The translations under genes and the position numbers were made by a program. 29,055 bases of DNA from an uncultured Alphaproteobacteria bacterium (GTDB lineage: Bacteria; Pseudomonadota; Alphaproteobacteria; Micavibrionales; Micavibrionaceae). Position 1 is the stretch's first letter. Each line of letters starts with the position of its first letter. The DNA is taken from assembly GCA_946481105.1 (NCBI GenBank), contig CAMLMM010000020.1:1-29055 (forward strand). Reading direction: 5' to 3'. This document shows, piece by piece, positions 15,390 through 24,381 of this stretch. The notes under the pieces are model-generated. The model had not been told where the DNA came from. It ran no database searches and saw nothing but the letters and a program-made list of their open reading frames with translations.

Positions 15390-16065
15390 GACTATCTTTC
15401 CGCAGAAGGGTACGAAGCGCCGCCAGCATTGCGGCCTGATCCGGGCTTTCGGCGATTGTTACCGACCGCCAGCCCATATCCTTGACCGAGTCTAGCACCC
15501 TGCCTGCAAGACACAAGAGGTTTATCCGTTCCGTGTTGAGGCCCTGCGCCTGCATGATCTGCCGGAGAGCCTCGCCCGCACGGGCCGAAAACAATAAGAC
15601 GGTATGTATTTCGGGAAATGGTTCGGCCGTATCAACTGGCACAGCTTTATACGTCATATATTCCGCAATATCCTTCTGCGGCAGGGCTGCTTTGATATCT
15701 TTGGCGATGTCAGCCCCGCGTAAATACAGGAATTTCGTTTCCACTGCGCTGGCGATAACAGGGAGAAGGGAATGGATATCAGGCGTCACATGGCGAATAT
15801 TCGCAAGGCCGCTGGCTTTGGCCGCACGAGCCGTCTTTTCGCCGACACAATACACGGGAACATCCTGCCAGTCGGTCGGCAAGGGCTGATGAAAGGCGTG
15901 GCGGCTGGTGGCCAGAACAGCTTCCGGTTTTGAATCAAACGAGACAGGCAAATACTCAATCTGTAACAAAGGGCAAATAACAGGCTCGCCCCCCATCAAG
16001 GCCACCGCCTGCGCGAAGTGATTGTCCTGATCCGCTGATAATGTGACCAGAACCTTCGGTTTCAT
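15370..16065 (-). CDS. hemD: Uroporphyrinogen-III synthase
   Basis: This 231-residue cytosolic enzyme closes and inverts ring D of hydroxymethylbilane to give uroporphyrinogen III. The family has low sequence conservation. Recognisable features are the two-domain length, the N-terminal KVLVTLSADQDNHFAQAVALMGGEPVICPLLQIEYLP, the central VYCVGEKTARAAKASGLANIRHV and the late FSARAGEALRQIM segment. Position supports it strongly: its ATG starts one base after the hemC stop and its end overlaps the mic60-like gene by 20 bases. Confidence 0.92.
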   Translation of the reverse strand: MKPKVLVTLSADQDNHFAQAVALMGGEPVICPLLQIEYLPVSFDSKPEAVLATSRHAFHQPLPTDWQDVPVYCVGEKTARAAKASGLANIRHVTPDIHSLLPVIASAVETKFLYLRGADIAKDIKAALPQKDIAEYMTYKAVPVDTAEPFPEIHTVLLFSARAGEALRQIMQAQGLNTERINLLCLAGRVLDSVKDMGWRSVTIAESPDQAAMLAALRTLLRKDSHDDRLT

Positions 16066-16066
16066 C

Positions 16067-16990
16067 TTACAATATCCCCTCAGGCAGGCGCGGCTTTAGG
16101 CGATGGCCGATAACCTGACCCAATGTACGTGCATCTTCGACCGTGGCCACCGGCCCTTCAATATGGTCTTCGTAATAGGCCGATCCATCGGCTTCGGCAA
16201 CGGCTACTTGCAGTTTAATACGACCTTCATTCAGCACGGCGTATGATCCGACCGGTGTATGGCACGATCCATCCAGCACCTGCAGAGCCGCACGTTCAGC
16301 CGTGGCCACCAGCGCGGTGTCTTTGCAGCTGATCGCGTCGAAAACTTCACCAACGCGCGTATCGCCTGTGCGGATTTCAATGCCGATGATACCCTGGCCA
16401 CATGCGGGCAGAAATTCTTCGGGTGACAGAATACGCGTGGCATATTCGGTCAGGTTCAAACGGTTAAGCCCGGCGAGAGCGAGGAACATACCATCCACCT
16501 GCCCCTGATGAAGCTTTTCGATACGGGTGGGCACATTGCCGCGCAGCGGAACAACTTTCAGATCCGGCCGCTTCGCCAGAATGAATGCCTGGCGGCGTAG
16601 GCTGGAAGTGCCAATAACCGCCCCTGCGGGCATGTCATCCCATGATTTATATTTGGCGGACAGGAATACATCGCGGGCGTCTGCGCGCGGCAGGAAATGC
16701 TCGATCTTCAACCCGGCAGGAAGGAAGGACGGCATGTCTTTCAGGGAATGGACGCCACAGTCGATTTCACCGGACAGGATGCGCTGTTCGATTTCGTGGG
16801 CGAACTGGCCTTTCCCCCCTTTGGCTTCCATCAGGCGTGTTTCCCCCTGCGCAGGTTTCCAGTCACCGGAGGTCAAAATTTCGATAATTTCGACGGTTAA
16901 ATCGGGATGCGCGGCGCGCAGGGCGTCGGCGACCATATTAGTCTGTTTCAGGGCCAGTTGCGATCCGCGGGTGCCGATACGTAGTTTCAT
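16067..16990 (-). CDS. hemC: Porphobilinogen deaminase (hydroxymethylbilane synthase)
   Basis: This 307-residue cytosolic enzyme polymerises four porphobilinogen molecules into hydroxymethylbilane. It starts MKLRIGTRGSQLALKQTN. The catalytic Asp lies in HSLKDMP (81-87). Substrate-binding arginines lie in GTSSLRRQA (127-135) and PLRGNVPTRIEKL. The dipyrromethane cofactor is attached at Cys243 in LDGSCHTPVGSY. Length is normal for the family. It is the first gene of the hem operon; the promoter probably lies in the 113-base gap shared with tsaD, which is divergent. An AGGA Shine-Dalgarno sits 4 bases before the ATG. Confidence 0.97.
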   Translation of the reverse strand: MKLRIGTRGSQLALKQTNMVADALRAAHPDLTVEIIEILTSGDWKPAQGETRLMEAKGGKGQFAHEIEQRILSGEIDCGVHSLKDMPSFLPAGLKIEHFLPRADARDVFLSAKYKSWDDMPAGAVIGTSSLRRQAFILAKRPDLKVVPLRGNVPTRIEKLHQGQVDGMFLALAGLNRLNLTEYATRILSPEEFLPACGQGIIGIEIRTGDTRVGEVFDAISCKDTALVATAERAALQVLDGSCHTPVGSYAVLNEGRIKLQVAVAEADGSAYYEDHIEGPVATVEDARTLGQVIGHRLKPRLPEGIL

Positions 16991-17103
16991 AGTTCCTGTT
17001 CTCTTTTCTTAAGGGCATACGAATATAGAAAAAGCCGCTTTTTAGCAATGGTCCAATAGGATAGAAGCTTGCCCACGCTGGCGGGACAGGCTACACACTA
17101 TTT

Positions 17104-18162
17104 ATGAATATATTAGGTATCGAAACCAGTTGTGACGAAACAGGCGTTGCGGTCGTGAATGACCGCCGCGAAGTTCTGTCCCACCTGGTTCTCAGCCAGA
17201 TAAAAGACCATCAGGTTTTTGGGGGCGTTGTGCCGGAAATTGCCGCCCGCGCCCATATGGACCATCTGGATACGCTTATCTCTACCGCATTGAAACAAGC
17301 AGGCCTTGATTTTCATCAACTGGATGGCGTAGCCGCCACCTGCGGACCCGGCCTGATTGGCGGGGTTATGGTCGGGATGATGGCCGGGAAAGCCATCGCC
17401 CTGGCGCATGATAAACCTTTTCTGGCGGTCAATCATCTGGAAGCCCATGTCCTGACACCGCGGCTGATGCAGGATATCCCCTTTCCTTACCTCGTCCTGC
17501 TGGTTTCCGGCGGACATACCCAGATACTCGCCGCGGAAGGCGTGGGGCATTATCATTTATGGGCCAGCACGCGTGATGACGCCGTGGGTGAATGTTTTGA
17601 CAAGGCGGCGAAACTCATGGGACTCCCCTATCCCGGCGGCCCCAATCTGGAAAAACTGGCGCGGGAATGCGCTGACCTGAGAGCGGCACGCATGCGCTTC
17701 CCCTTCAGCATCCCGATGCAGCATAGCAAGGATATTGAATTTTCTTTCTCCGGCCTGAAAACCGCTGTGCGAAATGCGGTAGAAACCATAACAGATAAGA
17801 GCGACCTGCCCTTGCTGGCGGCGTCATTCCAGTCGATTCTCGCAGAAACACTGGCTTTCCGCGCCGGGCAGGCGATGGATAAATTCATGGCTACTTACCC
17901 GCAACAGCAGCACCCATCCCTGATTGTATGTGGCGGCGTGGCCGCCAATCGGGCAATCCGTCAGGCTCTGGATAACGAGTCGGCCAGGCATGGATTTACG
18001 TTATCGGCTCCGCCCCTTGAATATTGCACCGATAATGGCGCGATGGTGGCTTGGGCCGGGGTTGAATTATTACAGGCCGGGCGCACAGCCCCGCTGAATA
18101 TGAAAGCACGGCCCCGCTGGCCACTGGAAGAATTACGGGATATGGTGACTCATGGCACATAA
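17104..18162 (+). CDS. tsaD: tRNA N6-threonylcarbamoyladenosine synthase subunit TsaD
   Basis: This 352-residue ASKHA-fold enzyme transfers threonylcarbamoyl from TC-AMP to A37 of ANN-decoding tRNAs, working with TsaB and TsaE. It begins MNILGIETSCDETGVAVV. The metal-binding histidines are in VNHLEAHV (His111 and His115), followed by LLVSGGHTQI. The Gly-rich GGVAANRAIR and YCTDNGAMVAWAG near the C-terminus complete the nucleotide site. Length is typical. It overlaps gpsA by 11 bases and is divergent from hemC, a common alphaproteobacterial arrangement. Confidence 0.97.
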   Translation: MNILGIETSCDETGVAVVNDRREVLSHLVLSQIKDHQVFGGVVPEIAARAHMDHLDTLISTALKQAGLDFHQLDGVAATCGPGLIGGVMVGMMAGKAIALAHDKPFLAVNHLEAHVLTPRLMQDIPFPYLVLLVSGGHTQILAAEGVGHYHLWASTRDDAVGECFDKAAKLMGLPYPGGPNLEKLARECADLRAARMRFPFSIPMQHSKDIEFSFSGLKTAVRNAVETITDKSDLPLLAASFQSILAETLAFRAGQAMDKFMATYPQQQHPSLIVCGGVAANRAIRQALDNESARHGFTLSAPPLEYCTDNGAMVAWAGVELLQAGRTAPLNMKARPRWPLEELRDMVTHGT

Positions 18163-19144
18163 GATTGCAGTTATCGGCGCCGGGGCCTGGGGCACTGCCC
18201 TCGCCCAAACCTATGCACAGGCGGGACACCACGTGACGCTCTGGGCGCGCGAAAAGCATCTGGCCGATACCCTGATTAACGATGGCGAAAACAAAACCTA
18301 TCTGCCCGGCATTGAACTGGCCAAATCGCTGAATATTACCAACGACCTGACCGAAGCGGTGCAGGCCGATGTGCTGCTCAATGTCATTCCGGCGCAATAC
18401 ATGCGGGCCAATCTGAACCTGCTGTCGCCGCTCCTGCGCGATGGACAGCCGGTTGTTATCTGCGCCAAGGGTATTGAAATTGAAAGCCACAAACTGCTTT
18501 CCACCATTCTTCATGATATTTGTCCAAAGGCCGCTGGTGCGGTTTTAACCGGCCCCAATTTTGCCAGCGATATCGCCCGTGGCAAACCCAGTGCGGCCAC
18601 ATTGGCCGCCGACCCGGCGACGGGTAAACATCTGCAATCCGTTCTAACGTCACGCAATTTGCGGCTTTACCTGACAACTGACATGACCGGGGCCCAGATT
18701 GCCGGGGCCATCAAGAACGTCATCGCCATTGCCTGCGGTATCTGCCACGGACTTGATCTTGGCGAAAGCGCCCGGGCGGCGCTGGTCACGCGCGGCCTTG
18801 CGGAAATATCCCGGCTGGCCGTGGCGATGGGCGGGCAACGGGAAACGCTCATGGGGCAATGCGGTGTAGGCGATATGATGCTGACTTGTTCCAGTATGCA
18901 ATCGCGCAATTTCTCATTCGGCGTTGAATTGGCCGGCGGTAAAACCATGAACGACATCCTGCAATCCCGTTCCAGCGTGACTGAAGGCGTGACGACAGCT
19001 AAGGCGGCACGCAGCCTGGCACGTGACTATGGTATCGATATGCCGATTGTCGAAACTGTCTATGCCTGCCTGTATGAAAATCTGCCAGTTCTGCAAGCTG
19101 TTGAATCCATTCTAAGCCGTCCAGCAAAAAGCGAGGGAGTCTAA
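18152..19144 (+). CDS. gpsA: Glycerol-3-phosphate dehydrogenase [NAD(P)+]
   Basis: This 330-residue cytosolic enzyme reduces dihydroxyacetone phosphate to sn-glycerol-3-phosphate for phospholipid synthesis. The Rossmann motif VIGAGAWGTALAQTYAQAGHHVTLWARE is at the N-terminus. CAKGIE and GPNFASDIARGKPSA follow. The catalytic Lys lies in IAGAIKNVIAIACGI, and the C-terminal domain shows GQCGVGDMMLTCSSMQSRNFSFG. All are GpsA hallmarks. The start overlaps tsaD by 11 bases and the EVE gene starts 1 base after the stop, so the three genes form one operon. Confidence 0.97.
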   Translation: MAHKIAVIGAGAWGTALAQTYAQAGHHVTLWAREKHLADTLINDGENKTYLPGIELAKSLNITNDLTEAVQADVLLNVIPAQYMRANLNLLSPLLRDGQPVVICAKGIEIESHKLLSTILHDICPKAAGAVLTGPNFASDIARGKPSAATLAADPATGKHLQSVLTSRNLRLYLTTDMTGAQIAGAIKNVIAIACGICHGLDLGESARAALVTRGLAEISRLAVAMGGQRETLMGQCGVGDMMLTCSSMQSRNFSFGVELAGGKTMNDILQSRSSVTEGVTTAKAARSLARDYGIDMPIVETVYACLYENLPVLQAVESILSRPAKSEGV

Positions 19145-19145
19145 T

Positions 19146-19547
19146 ATGGCGCATTGGCTGATGAAATCGGAACCGGATGTTTATGGCTGGGATAATTTGA
19201 AATCCGACGGTGTTGCGCCGTGGACGGATGTGCGGAATTACCAGGCACGGAACAATATGATGGCGATGAAGAAAGGCGAGCAGGTTTTCTTCTATCATTC
19301 CAATATCGGTCGTGAAGTTGTCGGTATCATGGAAGTGATGCGCGAATATTATCCCGACCCGAAAGACGAACGCTTCGTTCTGGTGGATATGAAATGCAAA
19401 AAAGCGTTTAAAACGCCTGTGACGCTGGCCGCCATCAAGGATGATAAACGCCTGCAGAATATCGCGCTGATACGCCAGTCCCGCCTGTCGGTGATGCCGA
19501 TTACCGATAAGGAATGGGAAATTATTTGTACGCTGGGCGGTGTTTAA
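19146..19547 (+). CDS. EVE domain protein (THYN1-like)
   Basis: This 133-residue single-domain protein has a PUA-like fold. Sequence hallmarks are HWLMKSEPDVYGWDNL at the start, WTDVRNYQARNNM, KKGEQVFFYHSN, VVGIMEVMREYYPDP, and the late RLSVMPITDKEWEII. EVE domains are thought to recognise modified bases in nucleic acids; members are linked to modified-DNA restriction when fused to nucleases. This stand-alone form beside tsaD-gpsA is the common housekeeping type. It starts one base after gpsA, so it is co-translated. In other alphaproteobacteria a YciI-like gene often sits between them; it is absent here. Confidence 0.92.
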   Translation: MAHWLMKSEPDVYGWDNLKSDGVAPWTDVRNYQARNNMMAMKKGEQVFFYHSNIGREVVGIMEVMREYYPDPKDERFVLVDMKCKKAFKTPVTLAAIKDDKRLQNIALIRQSRLSVMPITDKEWEIICTLGGV

Positions 19548-20015
19548 TCAACACTGCCCCGAACATTTGAACGCGCTGTCCTGAAAAAATTTCATCAGCG
19601 AGGCTGCCAGATCAACCATCCCGCTTTTGACGATATATCCCGCCGCATTCAGTTCTGCGGCGCGTTCCCTATCCTGCGACCGCGACGATGTCGTAAGCAT
19701 GACAACAATATTCTCTTTCATTTCATCATGCCCGCGCATTTCCTCCAGCAGTTCCAGCCCGTTCATGCGGGGCATATTAATATCCAGAAATACCAGGCAG
19801 GGCTGACCCACTTTGTCGCGGCCATTCTGCCCCTGCAGAAATTCCAGCGCTTCCACACCGTCACGCGCCCAGAACATGGGATTTTCTATGTTGTTCTTTT
19901 TTAAAGCGCGCACGAAGCTTTCCTTGTCAATATCATCATCTTCCACCAGCAAAATCGGACGCAGCATGGATTCTATTTCCTTTCCAAATTCCTGTATATT
20001 TAACATGATATTCAT
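19548..20015 (-). CDS. Single-domain response regulator (Rcp1-like)
   Basis: This receiver domain of up to 155 residues has no output domain. Acidic residues in LLVEDDDID (22-30), phosphoacceptor Asp78 in FLDINMPRMNG, the Thr/Ser switch in VMLTTSS (109-110) and Lys130 are all present. Its length and helical C-terminus match Rcp1-type regulators that pair with phytochrome-like kinases. The ATG at 20015 overlaps the kinase stop as ATGA. An ATG at 20006 has better Shine-Dalgarno spacing (AAGGA, 9 bases), and Met17 would give the minimal domain. It is almost certainly the partner of the upstream kinase and may relay phosphate elsewhere. It converges on the EVE gene with no gap. Confidence 0.92.
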   Translation of the reverse strand: MNIMLNIQEFGKEIESMLRPILLVEDDDIDKESFVRALKKNNIENPMFWARDGVEALEFLQGQNGRDKVGQPCLVFLDINMPRMNGLELLEEMRGHDEMKENIVVMLTTSSRSQDRERAAELNAAGYIVKSGMVDLAASLMKFFQDSAFKCSGQC

Positions 20016-21247
20016 TCCTTATCCCGTGGCCAGGTAAAGAGCACTCTGGTCCCCTTAGGGTTCTCCGGATCGATCCAGATATTGCCGCCATATAATTCAA
20101 CAATCTTTTTTACAAAGGCCAGCCCCATACCACTGCCTTCTTTGATATCGCGCGGCTGAATGGTCTGAAACATCTCGAATACTTTTTCCCGGTACGCAAC
20201 CGGAATGCCGGGTCCGTCATCTTTCACCGAAAACAGGTATTTTCCAGGCAGCTGGTCCACATCTGCCGAAAGGGTGATATGCCCCTGAGGCTTGTCATGG
20301 TGAACAACCGCATTATTCAAAAGATTTTGCAGAACGCGCGTCATCGGGCGTCGTTGCACCCGTGCATCCAGGAAAGAATTATCTACTTCCAATGTGAAAT
20401 GTTCATTCAGGGCCACGATTTCCTTCAAATCAGCGACTAATTCTTTGCCGCTGACCTTTTCTTCATGATCATGATCGAGATGATGTTCAACCCTGGCAAA
20501 ATCCAGAATATCACCCATCAGCCTGTCCATACGTCGGACCCGTTTGTGCAATATGTCCATATAATTTTGCGACGTCAGGGTTAATTTATCGCCCTGCTCT
20601 TCCTCAACCCAACTGGCAAGACTGTCAATGGCGCGCAGCGGTGATTTCAGGTCATGTGACGCCGCCCAGGCAAAGCGGCTTAATTCTTCGTTTGATACTT
20701 CAAGCGCCTGAACTTTTTTCTGTAACTGCTCATAAAGATCAACATTCTCCAGCGCGACCGCTGTAACATTCGCCAAGGCCTGCAAAATCGCGATCTCCTG
20801 CTGGGTCGGGCAGTGCTGCGCAGCCCAGTAATTACCAATAGCCCCAATAGGATCCTGCGTACGAATAGGCACCATGGCCATGCTTTTGACGAAGGTGGTT
20901 TTATACGCATCAATCGGAATGCGGGGGTCTTGATAAATATCTTCGATAACCACCGATTGCTTATTGAGCATGGCCCAGCCGCTGACGCAGGCCGACATCG
21001 GGAAACGCAACCCTTTCCACAACGGGGTCAACGCATTTTCATCGACATAAAAACATTTATCGTCTTCGCGCAGTACAAAAGTCGCGCCATCGGCCCCGGT
21101 CAATTCGCGGGCGGCGTCACGCACGATTCTGGCTATGGCATCTCTATCGCGGGCATGGGACAAATCCTGCACGACATCAATAAGATGTTCCATGGCACTG
21201 ACGTACCAGTCGGAATAAAGTCCATTTTGCTGTATGTTTTGCTTCAT
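20012..21247 (-). CDS. GAF-domain sensor histidine kinase
   Basis: This 411-residue soluble kinase has a GAF domain at about 25-170 (TGADGATFVLREDD, then MVPIRTQDPIGAIGNYWA), a short coiled linker, and a HisKA dimerisation helix with phospho-His198 in ASHDLKSPLRAI. The ATPase domain has its N-box at NLLNNAVVH (308-316), G1 at DDGPGIP (343-349) and G2 at GSGMGLAFVKKIV (371-383). There are no membrane helices, so the signal is likely intracellular. The HisKA subtype resembles phytochrome and cyanobacterial kinases, but the chromophore-binding Cys region was not identified, so no light role is claimed. Its stop overlaps the response regulator start (ATGA). It is divergent from acsA across 189 bases. 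Confidence 0.92.
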   Translation of the reverse strand: MKQNIQQNGLYSDWYVSAMEHLIDVVQDLSHARDRDAIARIVRDAARELTGADGATFVLREDDKCFYVDENALTPLWKGLRFPMSACVSGWAMLNKQSVVIEDIYQDPRIPIDAYKTTFVKSMAMVPIRTQDPIGAIGNYWAAQHCPTQQEIAILQALANVTAVALENVDLYEQLQKKVQALEVSNEELSRFAWAASHDLKSPLRAIDSLASWVEEEQGDKLTLTSQNYMDILHKRVRRMDRLMGDILDFARVEHHLDHDHEEKVSGKELVADLKEIVALNEHFTLEVDNSFLDARVQRRPMTRVLQNLLNNAVVHHDKPQGHITLSADVDQLPGKYLFSVKDDGPGIPVAYREKVFEMFQTIQPRDIKEGSGMGLAFVKKIVELYGGNIWIDPENPKGTRVLFTWPRDKE

Positions 21248-21436
21248 GGCGTATCTACTATTTTATCAGGATACGCAGGGATTTTGTACTCTACCTTAAA
21301 TTTTACAATTTTTCCAGAAAAACTAAATGCTGCAACCCACGATATGCTGCACCGCAGAATGCTCTATCTTTTTGAATATGCTAAACTTTAAGGATATCTT
21401 GGAATAATTACCTTTTGAATACGGGGAGTCTCCGCT

Positions 21437-23374
21437 ATGTCCCATGAAGAACGTTTCCAGCCGCCGGCATCCGTAGTCAGAAATGCCCTTATCACGGCAG
21501 AAAAATACAAAGAACTGTACGCCCAGTCGGTGAATGATCCGGATGCGTTCTGGCGCGATATGGCGAAACGGCTCGACTGGGTCAAATTCCCGACTAAAAT
21601 AAAAAATGCCTCTTTCGACGGCAATGTGGATATCAAATGGTACGAAGATGGTATCCTGAATGTGGCCTATAACTGCATCGACCGTCACCTCCCCCAGCGC
21701 GCGAATAAAACCGCCTTGATATTCGAGGGAGACGACCCGTCCGACGACAAAAAAGTAACCTATGCCGAGCTGAAGGATCAAGTCTCGCGTCTGGCGAACA
21801 CCCTGAAGGCTAACGGCGTTAAAAGGGGCGACCGCGTCACGATCTACATGCCCATGGTGCTGGAAGCCACATACGCCATGCTGGCCTGCGCACGCATCGG
21901 CGCGGTACATTCGGTTGTTTTTGGCGGGTTTTCGCCGGAATCGCTCCGCGACCGTATCGTGGATTGTGACTCAAATTTTGTTATCACCGCCGATGAAGGT
22001 CTGCGCGGCGGGAAAAAAGTCCCGCTCAAAGCCAATACCGATGCCGCGTTGGCCCAATGCCCCGGCGTCAAGAAAGTTCTGGTTCTCAAACGGACTGGCG
22101 GTAATATCAACTGGGTGGAAGGCCGCGACATCTGGTGGCACGAAACTGTCGATAAGCAATCAACAGATTGCCCGCCCGAACCAATGAGTGCCGAAGACCC
22201 GTTATTTATTCTGTATACCTCCGGCTCCACCGGGAAGCCAAAAGGCGTGCTGCATACGACCGGGGGTTATCTGGTTTATGCCAGCCTGACCCATCAATGG
22301 TCATTCGATGTGCATGAGGACGATATCTATTGGTGCACCGCCGATGTGGGCTGGGTCACCGGCCATTCCTATATCGTGTATGGACCGTTGGCCAATGGCA
22401 CGACATCGTTGGTTTTTGAAGGAGTCCCCAATTATCCTGACTGGTCGCGTTTCTGGCGTGTCGTAGATAAACATCAAGTTTCCATTTTTTACACCGCGCC
22501 AACCGCCATTCGTTCCCTGTTGCGTCAGGGTGATGAATGGGTCAAGGCCACATCGCGCAAATCGCTGCGCATCCTCGGTACGGTCGGTGAACCGATCAAT
22601 CACGAAGCCTGGCTGTGGTATTACCATGTCATCGGCGAAGACCGCTGCCCGGTCGTTGATACCTGGTGGCAGACTGAAACGGGCGGGCATATGATTACGC
22701 CGCTGCCGGGGGCCACCGTCACAAAACCCGGTTCGGCCACGCTGCCCTTCTTTGGCATCCAGCCTGCCCTTGTCGATAACGAAGGGAAAATTCTGGAAGG
22801 CGCGACTGAAGGCAATCTGGTCATTCTTCACAGCTGGCCCGGCATGATGCGGACGGTCTACAAGGACCATGAACGGTTTAAACAGACCTATTTCTCAACC
22901 TTTAAAAACATGTATTTCACCGGCGATGGCGCACGCCGTGATGCGGACGGGTATTACTGGATTACCGGACGCGTCGATGACGTGATCAATGTTTCCGGCC
23001 ACCGTCTGGGCACGGCCGAAATCGAAAGCGCCATCAATGAACACCCGGCTGTTTCCGAATCTGCCGTGGTCGGCTATCCGCATGAGATTAAGGGACAGGG
23101 TATTTACGCCTATGTCACCCTGCATGACGGGTTGACCATGACAACGGACACGCAGAAAGAAATCATTCAGACTGTCCGTAAGATTATCGGGCCCATCGCC
23201 TCACCCGATGTTATCCAATGGGCGCAACATTTGCCAAAAACGCGTTCCGGCAAAATCATGCGGCGCATCCTGCGGAAAATTTCGGCGAATGAACTGGACA
23301 GCCTGGGGGACACATCCACCCTGTCCGATCCGAGTGTTGTGGAAACGCTGATTAAAAACCGACCGTTTGGCTGA
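21437..23374 (+). CDS. acsA: Acetyl-CoA synthetase
   Basis: This 645-residue enzyme activates acetate with ATP and CoA to form acetyl-CoA. The AMP-binding P-loop [20 protein letters not shown] is clear. [18 protein letters not shown] forms the adenylate site. [40 protein letters not shown] spans the A8 hinge. The catalytic, acetylatable Lys is in [16 protein letters not shown] near the end. Length is normal. A GGGGAG Shine-Dalgarno precedes the ATG by 9 bases. It appears to be transcribed alone and may share a control region with the divergent kinase gene. Confidence 0.97.
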   Translation: MSHEERFQPPASVVRNALITAEKYKELYAQSVNDPDAFWRDMAKRLDWVKFPTKIKNASFDGNVDIKWYEDGILNVAYNCIDRHLPQRANKTALIFEGDDPSDDKKVTYAELKDQVSRLANTLKANGVKRGDRVTIYMPMVLEATYAMLACARIGAVHSVVFGGFSPESLRDRIVDCDSNFVITADEGLRGGKKVPLKANTDAALAQCPGVKKVLVLKRTGGNINWVEGRDIWWHETVDKQSTDCPPEPMSAEDPLFILYTSGSTGKPKGVLHTTGGYLVYASLTHQWSFDVHEDDIYWCTADVGWVTGHSYIVYGPLANGTTSLVFEGVPNYPDWSRFWRVVDKHQVSIFYTAPTAIRSLLRQGDEWVKATSRKSLRILGTVGEPINHEAWLWYYHVIGEDRCPVVDTWWQTETGGHMITPLPGATVTKPGSATLPFFGIQPALVDNEGKILEGATEGNLVILHSWPGMMRTVYKDHERFKQTYFSTFKNMYFTGDGARRDADGYYWITGRVDDVINVSGHRLGTAEIESAINEHPAVSESAVVGYPHEIKGQGIYAYVTLHDGLTMTTDTQKEIIQTVRKIIGPIASPDVIQWAQHLPKTRSGKIMRRILRKISANELDSLGDTSTLSDPSVVETLIKNRPFG

Positions 23375-23560
23375 TTACATCTGCTGCGACTGAAGCATGG
23401 ACTGCACGGCCGATAATTCGGTGTGCGGCATTTGACTCATTTCGTCATGATCACTCGGCGTGGCTGCCCCAGCCAAAACACGGTTGGCGATCGCACGTAA
23501 TTGATGTTCACGTGCTGCTGAAAGAAAGCTGGCTACACACTGATGTTGTACTTGTTGCAT
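23375..23560 (-). CDS. Small hypothetical protein
   Basis: This 61-residue protein is of unknown function and is rich in Gln, Ser, Met and His. Residues 8-31 (CVASFLSAAREHQLRAIANRVLAG) look like an amphipathic helix, and the rest is polar. Gene evidence is good: a GAGGG Shine-Dalgarno sits 7 bases before the ATG, and a promoter with 17-base spacing (TTGCAG/TATAAA, 23590-23618) lies just upstream. It converges directly on acsA with no intervening bases and is divergent from pyrE. Confidence 0.65.
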   Translation of the reverse strand: MQQVQHQCVASFLSAAREHQLRAIANRVLAGAATPSDHDEMSQMPHTELSAVQSMLQSQQM

Positions 23561-23589
23561 AATAAAACCCTCTTTTTTAATTGTTGCGG

Positions 23590-23618
23590 TTTATATAATT
23601 ATGCAAATAAAACTGCAA
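23590..23618 (-). promoter_or_regulatory. Sigma-70-like promoter of small gene
   Basis: On the minus strand TTGCAG (23618-23613) and TATAAA (23595-23590) are separated by 17 bases. The expected start is near 23583, giving a short ~23-base leader before the ATG at 23560. It supports the small gene as real. Confidence 0.6.
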
Positions 23619-23683
23619 GTTCTTTTTGCTCTTTGGTGGCTAAAAGGCTAGAAAAGACAGGATATTTATAAGGAAAGACATCA

Positions 23684-24379
23684 ATGATTAGCGCACCACC
23701 CTCTGATATTGCCAAAAAAGCCGCCAAAATCCTGCTGGATACAAAATCCGTGCTGTTTAACTCCCGGGAACCATTTGTGTTTACCTCGGGCCGTATCAGC
23801 CCGGTTTATACCGATTGCCGCCGCCTGATTTCCTTCCCAGGCGAGCGTTCCGCCCTGATGGACATGGGGGCGGATATCTTGCGCGAGAAAGTCGGTATGG
23901 ATAACATGGATTTTCTGGCCGGTGGCGAAACAGCGGGGATTCCCTATGCCGCTTTTCTGTCGGACCGGTTGAATAAACCCATGCTCTATGTCCGCAAGCA
24001 GCCAAAGGGTTTTGGCCGCATGGCGCAGATCGAAGGCTGCATGGATATGGCCGACCCGAAAGTCGTGCTGGTTGAAGACCTGCAGACCGATGGCGGCAGC
24101 AAGAAAGTGTTTATTGATGCCCTTCGTGCGGCAGGTGCCAAAGTCGAGCATGGTTTTGTCGTGTTCCACTACGGCATTTTTCAGCAATCCATCGACAATA
24201 TGAACGCACTGAGCATGACCTTGCATTATCTCACCGACTGGTGGGCCGTTCTGCAAACCGCCAAGGACCTGAATTACTTTGACACCGAAACATTGTCGTC
24301 GGTCGAAGCCTTCCTGAACGGGCCGGATGCCTGGGCCAATGCCAACATGGATCGCATGCCGCGGAAAGAACAAGCCTAG
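23684..24379 (+). CDS. pyrE: Orotate phosphoribosyltransferase
   Basis: This 231-residue enzyme converts orotate and PRPP to orotidine 5'-phosphate in pyrimidine synthesis. The orotate-binding region FVFTSGRISPVYTDCRRLIS is at 31-50. GGETAGIPYAA and YVRKQPKGFGRMAQIEG form the flexible active-site loop. The PRPP-binding motif VVLVEDLQTDGGSK is at 127-140, with Glu131-Asp132. The protein is slightly longer than E. coli PyrE (about 213) because of a C-terminal tail after the core. An AAGGAAAG Shine-Dalgarno precedes the ATG. nadK follows after 2 bases, so the two are co-transcribed. Confidence 0.95.
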   Translation: MISAPPSDIAKKAAKILLDTKSVLFNSREPFVFTSGRISPVYTDCRRLISFPGERSALMDMGADILREKVGMDNMDFLAGGETAGIPYAAFLSDRLNKPMLYVRKQPKGFGRMAQIEGCMDMADPKVVLVEDLQTDGGSKKVFIDALRAAGAKVEHGFVVFHYGIFQQSIDNMNALSMTLHYLTDWWAVLQTAKDLNYFDTETLSSVEAFLNGPDAWANANMDRMPRKEQA

Positions 24380-24381
24380 AG

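Noticed and set aside
19146..19547. EVE protein as part of a modified-DNA defence system
   Set aside because: It is a stand-alone domain in the conserved tsaD-gpsA cluster with no nuclease or helicase nearby, so a housekeeping role is more likely.
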